Positions 55,301 through 64,000 of a stretch of 64,000 nt of DNA are shown here, in pieces (the first letter of the stretch is position 1; every line of letters starts with the position of its first letter). The stretch is from positions 979,985-1,043,984 of the forward strand of contig FN649753.1 of the NCBI GenBank assembly GCA_000310025.1. Reading direction: 5' to 3'. Position numbers and translations under genes: made by a program. The notes beneath the pieces were generated by a model that made no database searches, was not told the DNA's origin, and was given only the letters and a program-made list of their open reading frames with translations. Source of the stretch: Ectocarpus siliculosus. Its lineage: Eukaryota; Sar; Phaeophyceae; Ectocarpales; Ectocarpaceae.

Positions 55301-58300
55301 GAATTAGTGAGGGCCATGCACGTTTCCGACAGAAGAGGGGGTGCGTAGACCACGCATTCACCGTAGGGAGAATCATCCAAGGTACAAAGAGGGCGGGAAA
55401 GCCGACGTACTGCTGCTTCCGGGACGTGAAAAAGTCATACGATACCGTATGGAGAAATGGGCTGTGGAAACAATTGTCCAAGTACGGGATCAAGGGGGAA
55501 ATGGGGAGAGTGCTGAAGAAGATGACAGAGTGTACGAAAAGCGCGGTCACGCTAGACGGAGAACTGTCTAAATTCTTCGACATTGAGCAGGGGGTCCCAC
55601 AAGGTTGCACACTGTCCCCAACATTGTTCCAGGTGTTCATCAACGATCTGTTGGAAGTCGTAGAGGCAGTCCGGAAGGGAGTAAAAGTAGGGGACACGGA
55701 AACTTCGGTGTCAGGAATGCTGTTTGCGGATGATGTTGTTGGTATGTCGGACACCCCTGAGGGACTGCAACTCCAAATTGACGCGGCGAAGAAGTTTACT
55801 GATAAATGGAGATTGTCTGCCAACGGTAAGAAGAGTGCCGTCATGGTATGTAAAGAGGTCAGGGAGGAACCAATAGAACATAGACGGAAGTGGGGGGTCG
55901 AGGAGATTGCAGTAGTGGACCAGTACACATACCTCGGAGTAGAGATCGCAAAAGACTGCTCGTGGAATGCACACATGTCCAAGGTAGCGGAAAGGGCAAA
56001 GCACGAGCAGGGAAGCTGCACCCAATACTCGCAAACCGGCACCTCGATACACGCCTCAGATTGACGGGTTTGAAGAGCGTAATCGTACCGCCGCTAGAGT
56101 ACGCCAGAGAATTATGGGAAGGAAATAAGAACGTAGTGAAAGAACTCGAGGCGGCGCAGATGAAAGCAGCGAAAGGATGCTTCAAGCGCACAAGTGATGC
56201 AGCCGTCAGGGCAGAATTGGGGATCCAATCCCTGCGGTCGGGAAGAGACGCAAGGAAGCTGACATGGCAGTATCGCATGTGCGGGATGGGAGAGGAGAGG
56301 TTCCCGAGAATAGTATGGGAGGCGAAGTGGGCAAAAAAAAAGAGGGGTAGACAACCCACGGAATGGGTCAAGGTTGTAGTGGACGTATGGAAGGGGTTCG
56401 ACATCGACGAAGATGAAACGCTGGAAACCGAGGGTCTACAGGGGTTCAACGAGAAGATATCTGTTGCTTGTGCCGAGAGAGAAAAACAGAATCTAAGGAA
56501 AGAAATCGAGGATAAGGAGGGTCTAGAAGTGTACGGAATACTGAAAGAAGGAATAGGGTTCAAGGATTACCTACATGGACCAATGGATGCAGGGACAAAG
56601 CTTAAGGTCAAATTCAGGACCAGGGACATAGGCCTTCGAGAACGCCGACGAAGACATAGGACGGTAGACGACGAAGATGACAAGTTCAAATGTGATTGCG
56701 GCTTCGAATGCGAAGACCGTGTTCATGTAGTCGCGGAATGTCGGCTGTACAATAAGGAGAGGGAAGTGTACATGACTGAGCTGGGAAAAATACAAGGGAG
56801 GTACAGGGAGATGGTTGAGGCATGGAATAGAGAGGAGAGGACGGTAGCTGTACTGGGGAGTAGGAAGTGGTTTGAAAAGGCGGGACATCGTTAGGAAAGA
56901 CAGACTAGGGAAGACATTTTTTAGTCACCTTTGGCAAAGTAGGAAGGAACGATTGGCCAACGGTGATCGGTCCTGTGGGAACAATGCTCCGTCCTCTCGA
57001 GGACGCGTGGTCAATGGTCTATCCGCTAAGACATGCAAAACATAAGAGTACGCCCCTCCCCCCGCCCCCCCCCTTGCCCATTCCCTACTGACTGGAATAC
57101 TTCCTCCCACAAACTCGATGTCGCTACATCTTCAAAATCCAAAAGAAACAACAACCAAACCATTCGTGCATGTCGACACGAAACGGCCAGGAATATCGTG
57201 CAACTCCGGCGTGGTCTCCGTCTCACCTGCCGACGGGCGCGGATGGCACCACTCGGCGACTTCGGTGCCGCCTCTCCAGGGTAGAGGCGAAGGTGGCGAT
57301 GGAGAGGGCTTCCTCCATCAGGTCGCTGCGCACACACGCGTCCATCAGCTGCGGCACCTCCAGCAGCTCGACCAGCTGCCGTGCGGAGCGTCAAAACGCG
57401 TTTTCAAAAAATGCGTGTGCATGCCCAAAATCATGTGAGCGGCGACGCGAAAGAGTGCCGCTTGCGGCTGAATTTTCGTGCTCACGATCATTCTTGCACC
57501 AGTACGAATCGCAAAACCATGTGGTCGGTCGCTGTCTGCCATTGGCGAGAACAGCAGCAGTTGCGTCGCACACAACCTCTGTGTCTCTTTTGCGCGTGCG
57601 TTGTGGTGCGTCCTCTGTTTGTTGCTCGTGGTTTGGTGTTATGGATTCGGAACATGAGAGGAGTGAGGGGTGAGACGTCCGAACCGCATGTACCGCAGCG
57701 AAGTTGCATGTCGGACTTCAAGGCCGGCCGTAACAAATTGCGCAGAGAACGCCGTGCTCACGACGTTGCCATCGCTGGCAGCGCCGTCTCCACCAAGGAG
57801 GTACGATCTGAGGGTCTCGCAGAACAAGTTATCTGCGCCATAAGTAGATAATATGCACGCGCAACTCTTATGGCCAGAAGGGTTCAGAAAAGTTCAAGTT
57901 TCTTCTCGCTCCGTGCGAACAGCCTCCACACGCTAATGCTAGAGGAGAAAATGCAACCAGTGCCCATGCCGCTTCAGAACATTCGCTGATATGTATCCTA
58001 GGGACAGGGGGGGGGGGTGCTTGTAGTACACGGCATTGCGCGAGCCTCCTGCAACGAAAAGGAGCACCTGTAATTTGATAAAGCTGATGTAACTAAGACA
58101 CGCGACAAAACACAGAGCTCAAATTCGCCTGGTTGAACACCTCCGGTAGCCACGAGATACAGATACCTCCCACGCAGGTTCATCATGTCAACTCCAGCTC
58201 TACCACTACGCCGAGAAACCCGTTGCCAACGAAGCAAAACGACAACCTCAAATGGTCACAAAGAGCCGCGTTTTGTGGAGAGCAAAACCGCCCGGGGCTG

Positions 58301-59486
58301 CTGATCCATCTACTCAGCCCATAAACGTGCCTGCATGTGGTGCTTGAGGGTCTGCCTGTTCCTCTTGTGCCCTCCCACGAGTTCCGCCGCCTCCCGCTGA
58401 AAAACGGAGAACTCCGCGCCCAGCCCGTGGACCTCCGTAAGCAGCGACGCCAGGTGCCCCTCCATCTCCTTCCCCTGCGCCCGCACGTGCCGAACGCACT
58501 CCTGGTTCTGTATGAAAACTCTGTAGTGGTCGAGACTGAGCGTGTGCAGAGCCTGCCGCACAAGGGGTGCGGAGCGGGTATGGGGGGCGGGGGGGGGGGG
58601 GTACTCATGTGTTACACGCCTTCTGCTTGTTTAGACCATTGACCACGCGTCCTCCAGAGGACGGAGCATTGTTCCCACAGGACCGATCGCTATCTATCTG
58701 TCTGGAAAAAAACCAGGCAGTGCCCCGGGCGCTTTCTCCAGCTGAAAATGCAACAGCTGTACAGCACGCGTGTGGCTGGGTATCTCCGCATTTGCCGGCG
58801 TGACTACAATACATGCACCACCCCCACGTGCTAAGAATCCAACCTGGGAGAGGGGACCTTTTGGCCTCCATGGCCTTGTTGGTTGCCAACGTGCTGTTGC
58901 TACATACTGTTGCTGCTTTTTTTGCATGGCGTGCTGACGAAAACACGTGCCCACGGCACGCACCCGTACGGACAGGCGGGCGTCTTAACCCCAAACACAG
59001 CAGCGGCACCGGTGGCAAAATATCTACGGCGTACGCTAAGGACGTGAGAGGAGAGCGTTCTTTCGTTCTCACAAGGGCATTTTCAGAATCGCTACATGCC
59101 GTAGTGTACGAGCACACACAGGCGTGCGCTTGTAGTAGACAGACATCGAAGTCGCAGTGAAATATCTGCCGATTTTTTTACTGCACACACCACGCACGGG
59201 CACGAGCGTGCGTCGGAACAAGCGAAGCTCCTTCTTCTTCTGCGGCGGCGGCGGGGCTAAACAGCAGTCAGTGATTGAAATGGAACATCTCCGATCCTTC
59301 AGGAGGACTGACCTCGTCGACAGCTATCGCCTCGGCGTGCAAGCGTCCGGGCTCGTTTTGCAAACGCTCCAGGCCAAGGGAAGCCAGCGAGTGGACGTAC
59401 GCCTCGGAGAGCTCCACCGGCTCCTGTTCCTGTTCCGCATGGTCGCCCTCCCTTGCTGCCACAGCAGCAGTAGCGGAAGCACTCAT
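47441..59486 (-). CDS. COG8: Conserved oligomeric Golgi complex subunit 8
   Basis: Subunit of the COG tether for retrograde vesicles within the Golgi. Exons: 59313-59486, 58331-58552, 57227-57375, 54163-54269, 53109-53351, 52217-52390, 51625-51803, 50873-50987, 50310-50460, 49714-49976, 48909-49067, 48458-48724, 47441-47842; about 868 residues. Conserved COG8 blocks in order: SLGLERLQNEPGRL, HYRVFIQNQECV, LVELLEVPQLMDACVRSDLM, LRGPIQLTSCLQ, VSCLRRLEIL, FLEARDAWL, LIESCRSQWFEVATQFRAIF, CMFFGASMGRLGTDFRGLL, LMAFPPVARLLNLVLTSFNQ, SLGIYEP. Insertions unlike animal COG8: a Lys/Gly-rich stretch in exon 5, 16 Gln in exon 6, and an Ala/Pro-rich tail with an Ala run. Intron 2 needs a GC donor. The exon 3 to 4 junction is out of phase with the obvious sites, so a small exon or different border is missing there. 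Identity is firm. Confidence 0.92.
50649..50795. repeat. Three-copy 55-bp minisatellite in a COG8 intron
   Basis: GAAGAGCAACCACATAC starts at 50653, 50709 and 50764, each followed by a CAGA-GACAGCAGCAG segment and GTAGTTTT. Confidence 0.9.
51045..51155 (+). repeat. Poly(G)-flanked dispersed repeat, diverged
   Basis: GGGTGCGTAAGCTCATGATTT, GCATGTCTTACATTGAGC, CACGCGTCCTCGCGAGGATA and GAACATTGTC, followed by a second G run (51135-51148). Same order as 58575-58700. Confidence 0.5.
52661..53065 (+). repeat. Cluster of three CCAAT-type repeats in a COG8 intron
   Basis: Copies at 52661-52706 (GACTGACGTCTTTGCATTGG then TCAGCCGGTTAGCGCGGTCG), 52805-52858 (GACACTGGCCTCTTAGCATT then GGTCAGCCGGA) and a partial copy at 53037-53062 (GTCAGATAGCGCGGTCGATG). 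They lie between exons 5 and 6 of COG8. Confidence 0.5.
53804..53998. mobile_element. MITE-like element, 195 bp, in a COG8 intron
   Basis: The left end begins AAGACGACACATTCCCTGGG and the right end, on the minus strand, begins AAGGTACCACACCCCCTGG. The inner TTTTCAAAGCTCGA and a central CTCGACGAGATGG parallel the element at 2725. Almost the same length (195 against 193). Confidence 0.6.
54880..56894 (+). mobile_element. Non-LTR (LINE-type) retrotransposon, 5'-truncated and mutated
   Basis: Plus-strand RT coding antisense to COG8, inside its intron. Blocks in order: QKAAGADGIVNEF, SRWREGVVVNLFKKGDK, NYRGITLLN, a TAG stop at 55255-55257, GHARFRQKRGCVDHAF, FRDVKKSYDTVWR, EQGVPQGCTLSPTLFQVFIN, the catalytic FADDVV, LSANGKKSAV and YTYLGVEI. 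A frameshift near 56030 leads into a C-terminal region ending with a Cys/His cluster (KCDCGFECEDRVHVVAEC) and a stop at 56894. No endonuclease domain is present, as expected for a 5'-truncated copy. The element is dead because of the stop and the frameshift, though much of the RT is well preserved, so insertion was fairly recent. The clade was not determined. Confidence 0.92.
56940..57075 (-). repeat. Poly(G)-flanked dispersed repeat, inverted copy
   Basis: Reads CGGTGATCGGTCCTGTGGGA, ACAATGCTCCGTCCTCTCGA, GGACGCGTGGTCAATGGTC, then ACATGCAAAACATAAGAGTA and a C-rich run. It lies just downstream of the LINE. Confidence 0.65.
58575..58705 (+). repeat. Poly(G)-flanked dispersed repeat
   Basis: G run, then TACTCATGTGTTACACGCC, GACCATTGACCACGCGTCCT, CCAGAGGACGGAGCATTGTT and CCCACAGGACCGATCGC. 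It lies in the first intron of COG8, 23 bases upstream of exon 2. Confidence 0.65.
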
Positions 59487-60784
59487 TATCGAGAGTAGAG
59501 GTATTCAAATGATATAGGCTCGTCTTTTGAAGCAACCTTTAGTCCATTCCCGCAGCAGCAGCAGCAGCAGCAGAGAGGCGTTCAGCAGCCTGGCACACAA
59601 GAGAAACCCTCCAACAAGGGACACGAACGGTGGCAGGGTCGCTTTGCACGCTGCGCTGCGCAGCCTGGTGTGCCTGGTTCACACTCTCCTGAAGGACTAC
59701 ACTAGCATACCCCCCCATTCCTAGCTGCGGGCCCGCGGTTCTTGCCCCCCCCGCGTGCCCACGTGTCTCCCTGCAGCTGCCGTGCCACCATCAAGGACGT
59801 TGACGGCTCTCACCTTGGTACGGGACAGTCCCGTGGCGGGAATTTGAAATCTAGATCAACGAAGGTGTGTGTGCGTTCTCTGCCTGGTGTTCGGGGGTGC
59901 GGTGAAGCTGTTGCTCCTCTTTGGTCTCTGTTTTTTGGCACGGGCTGCTCAAGAGATGATGTGGTGTGACATCACATACGTACACCGTGAACCTGCTCTG
60001 TTTGAGATGAGAGACGGAGCAGTACAGCAGCAATGCTGTAGCCGAAGTCGCAAGGCCTGCTGGGACGCCAGTTCCACAGCCGAGCTCGTACATCTGTAGT
60101 CGCACACGCTGCTGTTCATGGCACGCCTCTCACACACGGCCTTACTTTGCACCACGCCTATGTACTACGCTTGGATTCGAAGTACACGTGTCATGCGCCT
60201 TGATTGTTGTCTCGCGATGATTTTTCGCTCGCGCTGAGGAAGCTCTGATGCTGGTATGTACATACATTGCACGCCGCTGTAGATAGTAGTTGCTCTTGTG
60301 TTGACTGTCAATGGCTTGCTTTCATAAACTGCTGCGTCGTATGCATATTGCTTCGGTGATGAAGCGGCCACAGACATTCCTCGACACAACTCAGTTCGAA
60401 CTTTGGACTTCGTCAACCGGCATGTATGCAACCCCGTCCCACGTTCGCCAGCCCCTGTGCTCTGCTGCTGCTGGGGGGACATCCGATGTCGTTCCAAGCT
60501 GGCGATGAGCTGGGAGTTTCTAGTCCTTCCGCAGCTTCCACCCATGAGGTACAATTCTCCTGCTTCAAAGAGCTCGGTAAAATCAAGTAACCGATAGGCT
60601 GCTTGCTTCTGCCGTAACGGCCTCTATTATAGCCATTGCTCATGCTGGCCGTAAGCGGCGCCCGTGTATGCACCGTATGTGACGCACACCGTATGACGGC
60701 GCTGCTTCCTATGGACCGCGTAGACTTTCCTTACGTCTTGCGTACGTGCTTGCTTCTTCGCTCGCCGCCCTATTTCCTATTCAG
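59487..60784. other. Divergent region between COG8 and the MYB gene
   Basis: Should contain the COG8 promoter and the promoter plus first exon(s) of the MYB gene. Short plus-strand frames with ATG (60311-60508 and 60691 onward) are possible upstream MYB coding but cannot be joined reliably. A CAG run lies at 59553-59573. Confidence 0.4.
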
Positions 60785-62026
60785 CAGCACGGTCTCAACC
60801 TCCATGACCCGGCCTCGCCGGCATCTTCAGCGGCACCGGCGACGGCAGTAGCAGCAGCAGCAGCAGCAGCAGAGGGGTTGCACAACTATCCTTCTTCCGC
60901 TGCACTCCTGCCGCCGGTGCTACCGACGCTATCGACAGACATTTCACCCGTGGAAGAAGAGGAGGTGGGACGTTCCCCCCCGGCGTCTTCCGCCGCCGCC
61001 GCCGCCGCCGCCCACGCCTCGGCCGCACTATTCTTGGGCCCCTTGGCTGCGGAAGAGGAGGGGACTGCCGTGCATGCTTCTGACTTTTCCACTGCTGTCC
61101 ATTCCTCAGCGTTATCCACGATCCCTGAAGTTGGTGACACCGAGGTCGTTGCCGCTACCACCGCCCCGGCTGCCACGGCAGGCCTAACCTCCTCGGCGGC
61201 CCTAAGGCTGGCGACGGGCCTGCCGGCGGATGGTGTGGGAGAGGCGGTAACGCCTTTCGCGGAGGTTTACGAGCAGCCCGGGCTTCCGCCGCAGGGGGTG
61301 CTGGACACCATGCCACCAGCACCTCCGCAGCCGCCGCCACCACCACAGGAGCCGTTCTTCCGGGAATTGGAGGCACCGCAGCAATTGGGGCAGCAGCAAC
61401 AGCAACAGCAGGAGGAGCAGCAGCAGCAGGAGCAGCAGGAGCAGGAGCAGCAACAGCAGGAGCAGGAGCAGCAGCAGCAGCAGGAGCAGCAGCAGGAGCA
61501 GCAGCAGCAGGAGCAGCAGCAGCCAGAACGACGTCGCGGAAGAGTACGGCAGAGGCAGGCGTCAAAGCCGGAGCCGCAGCCGAGGTCCCAGCGCAGACAG
61601 CCCAAACTAGAGCCGCGGCAGATAGCCCCGATGCCGGAAACCCCGCCGATGTTCCCGCTGCAGCTGCAGTTTCCTCTGCCCGGCTCGTCCGCCGCCGCCG
61701 CCGCCGCCGCGGCGCTGCCGCTCACCTCTCCGCTGTTGACGCAGGCCCTCGTGAGCAACTTGAGTCGGTTTCCGGCGGTGGCAGGGATGGCGACACCGCC
61801 AAGCTCTGGTCTACTCTCGTTCGGTGCCACAGCGCAGAGCGCGGCCTCTGTTCCCCTAGCTGTTCCTCCGGAGGCGGTTCGCGGTAGTTCATCCGCTCCG
61901 GGAACTGTGGCCAGCCCCCGTGACCCTTCTGCCGTCGTGCCGGCACATTCCCTGTACAACTACGGGGGTATCTTCGCGCCCCCCGCCACGGCCTCTGCTC
62001 CCGCTTCTCCCACGTTGGCGATACCG

Positions 62027-62061
<35 letters not shown>

Positions 62062-63269
62062 GGAAATCTCTACGCTACCGCTCTCCGCCCTATCAGCTGT
62101 TGTTGCTCCTTTTTCTACAGCAGCTGCTGGTGCTTCTATCCCTGCTCCTGCTCCTGCCTCCACTGCGCCTAATGCTGCGGAGCAGCCGACGGCGAGTGCG
62201 GCGGCGGCGGCACCGGGCGCACCCCTCCTCCTAGCACCCACCCCTCCGCACAACAGCCTTTGGCCGATTGCACTAGCAACGCCGGACCAGATTCGACGTC
62301 CGTTACCGAGCTTTGTAGGTTTGCATGGGGACGCGCCAGATGCTACAGCGGTCGAGACGACGGCTGCGGCGGCCGCGGCGGTGGCGGATGTTCCTGCGAT
62401 GGACCTCTTGAGCCCGTTGCAGCCTTTCCACCTGAGTGACAACCATGATCAGCAGCAGCAGCAGCGGGGGCAGACTATGCAGCAGGAGCTCGAGCTGTTG
62501 AGGCAAGAGCAGGAACAGTTGCATCAGCAGATACGGCAGCAGCAACAGCAGCAGGAGGAGGAAGAGAGGCAGCAGCAGCAGCAGCAGCAGCAGCTACAGC
62601 AGCGACGGCGCCAGCGCGGCATCAACCGGAAGAGCAAGACCCGAACTCCGCCGCAGCCGCCGTTGCCGTCGCCGCCGCCATTGGCGGAGGTGACGATGAA
62701 AGGTAACGCCCCCTGGACAGCCGAGGAGAACGACCGGCTAAGGGAGGCCGCCAGCAGGCACTCCCTCAAGCACTGGAAGCAGATCGCGAGGAGCGTGCCC
62801 GGGCGCACAGCCGTGCAGTGCCTCCAGCACTACAAGCACGTCCTCCACCCCGGCATTGAACGGGGCTCTTGGACCCCCGCGGAGGTAGAGGCGTCGCAGA
62901 ATTGTTAGGGAGGGGGGGGGGGGGGGGATTCACCGGCGGCTGGTCTGGCTCGTAGTTCGGGGGCAGACGTTGTGCCATGTGGCATATGTCGTGGCGAAGA
63001 TAACTCTCCTCTGTGTTATGTTGTTCTGTTGCTTGTCAGGTGTATTCCTCGAGCCGCCTTGTATGTCAATTTCTCCTTCGTTTCCGTTTGGATCTATCCA
63101 TTCTAAGATCCAAAACTTGCACATGTTTTTTTTGTTTTTTTCCAGGACAAGCAGGTGATGAACCTGGTGGCAATCCACGGGACTAAAGTGGTCCAAGATC
63201 GAAGCCGAGATGCCGCGGCGTCTCGGAAAGCGAATACGCGTAAAGATACGTGAATCACCTGGACCCAAG
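60785..63269 (+). CDS. Q/A-rich MYB-domain transcription regulator, partial, probable frameshift
   Basis: Exon 60785-62884 follows a strong acceptor (CCTATTTCCTATTCAG) and is open for 700 codons; the 5' start is upstream and unknown. It is mostly low complexity: Ala runs, a long Gln/Glu tract (about 61380-61530), a second Gln tract (about 62450-62600) and Pro-rich spacers, as in transcription regulators. At the end lies a MYB repeat resembling c-MYB R1: APWTAEENDRLREAASR, HWKQIARSVPGRTAVQCLQ, HYKHVLHP, then GSWTPAE, cut by a donor. Exon 63146-63269 (acceptor TTTTTTCCAG) continues the next repeat in phase: DKQVMNLVAIHGTK. The frame then fails; moving it by one base at AAA 63185-63187 restores WSKIEAEMPRRLGKRIR. 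Either a base-call error or a damaged gene. The third repeat would lie beyond the window. Confidence 0.82.
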
Positions 63270-63377
63270 GTGTGTGTGAACGAAGACTTCGAGAAGCAAC
63301 GCGACGGTCTGCGATGCCCCCCCCCCTCGGTTGAACTGCGTCTCCCCCTCTCCTGATACCCCCCCCCCCCACTCCCC

Positions 63378-63504
63378 CGGTGTTTGCCATCTGGGGTTTG
63401 GGTTTTCGTCGCTTGGCAACGACGTTGTAAAACAAGCCCCCCACTCGGTGTTTGCCATCGGGATTGGGTTTTCGTCGCTTGGCAACGACGTTGTAAAACA
63501 AGCC
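63378..63504. repeat. Two-copy tandem repeat, about 60 bp
   Basis: CGGTGTTTGCCATC..., then TTTTCGTCGCTTGGCAACGA and CGTTGTAAAACAAGCC, occurs at 63378-63438 and 63446-63504 with a two-base difference. It lies in the presumed next MYB intron or just past it. Confidence 0.9.
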
Positions 63505-63889
63505 AATTCACTTCGTGAACTCGGCAACCAGGTTACCGTTTTTTTTTTTTACCTCGTTTTTTTTTTTGGCGGTAACCGTAATGGTGGTCGAGTAGATCAT
63601 GTTGTGCGGGGTCGAGAAACCTCACTCCGCGCAACGGGGGATGATCACACCACGTTGTGTTAAAATGGTCAAGCTTCCTCGAGGCAGTTACACAGTGCTT
63701 ACAACTGTCTCTGGAAGTGAAAGCACCAGAAAATAATTAAGTCATACGTAGCTGTCATCCGTACGCAAGGAAGTAAGCACAAGATGCCGAACACCCTTAG
63801 CAGGATGCAGCTCACTCTTCATGCGACTCGCCAAATACCTCACGGCGCTTCGCGCTTGGTGATGTGAGAGCCTGGTCCGGTGAGAACCC

Positions 63890-64000
63890 GGCGTGCTCCG
63901 TCCCGGCTTTGTAGGGATGCGAGGTCAATGGTCAAACGACTACGGCATGCACGACTATGAGTACACCCCCCCCCCCCCCCCCCCCCCCCGCCGGGGCGGG
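63890..64000 (-). repeat. Poly(G)-flanked dispersed repeat, inverted, cut by window end
   Basis: GCGAGGTCAATGGTC, ACGGCATGCACGACTATGAG and TACACC, then a run of about 23 C. It is the inverse of the half-copy near 6245. Confidence 0.55.

Noticed and set aside
57381-57851. Plus-strand gene of 156 residues within COG8
   Set aside because: Lies in a COG8 intron and overlaps exon-edge sequence antisense; no motif.

Overview
The window looks like nuclear DNA of a stramenopile, most likely a brown alga such as Ectocarpus. This is inferred from long spliceosomal introns (often 0.5-1.5 kb) between short exons, frequent low-complexity Ala/Gln/Gly runs, abundant triplet microsatellites, a signal-plus-transit plastid leader with Phe after the predicted cleavage site, and a 100-N scaffold gap. 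Exons were joined by hand from GT-AG (or GC-AG) borders, phase agreement and family alignment recalled from memory. No search was run.

Layout. 147-5786 (+): a CobW/COG0523 metal-chaperone GTPase in seven exons. 6-25 kb: a segmentally duplicated block with three copies of a gene that assembles into a seven-transmembrane, GPCR-shaped protein. Copy 1 (7.6 kb) is a broken relic; copies 2 (10.8-13.8 kb) and 3 (17.1-23.1 kb) are intact with identical exon structure. Copy 3's first intron has been swollen by a tRNA-derived SINE and other DNA. Further SINEs and a decayed Ty3/gypsy fragment flank this block. 27.5-30.0 kb (-): 60S acidic ribosomal protein P2. 30.8-34 kb: weak, unrecognised small genes or exons. 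34.8-42.2 kb (-): an eleven-exon gene fusing an organelle-type leader and PPR-like helical repeats to a complete EngB (YihA/YsxC) ribosome-assembly GTPase. 42.6-45.4 kb (+): an unrecognised acidic protein with a plastid-type leader, whose last exon lies beside the assembly gap. 47.4-59.5 kb (-): COG8, a Golgi tethering subunit, in thirteen recognised exons. One of its introns holds an antisense LINE, and others hold several repeat families. 60.8 kb to near the end (+): a Q/A-rich MYB protein with a probable one-base frameshift in its second MYB repeat.

The genes do not form an operon-like pathway; this is ordinary eukaryotic gene order. Two themes recur: translation and organelle ribosomes (P2, PPR-EngB), and plastid or metal handling (plastid-leader protein, CobW GTPase). 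The strongest candidates for something undescribed are the tandem 7TM family, the PPR-EngB fusion, and several short dispersed repeat families: a tRNA-derived SINE, a 193-195 bp MITE, a CCAAT-bearing repeat and a poly(G)-flanked repeat. Gene 5' ends upstream of the first recognised exon are unresolved for the 7TM and MYB genes.
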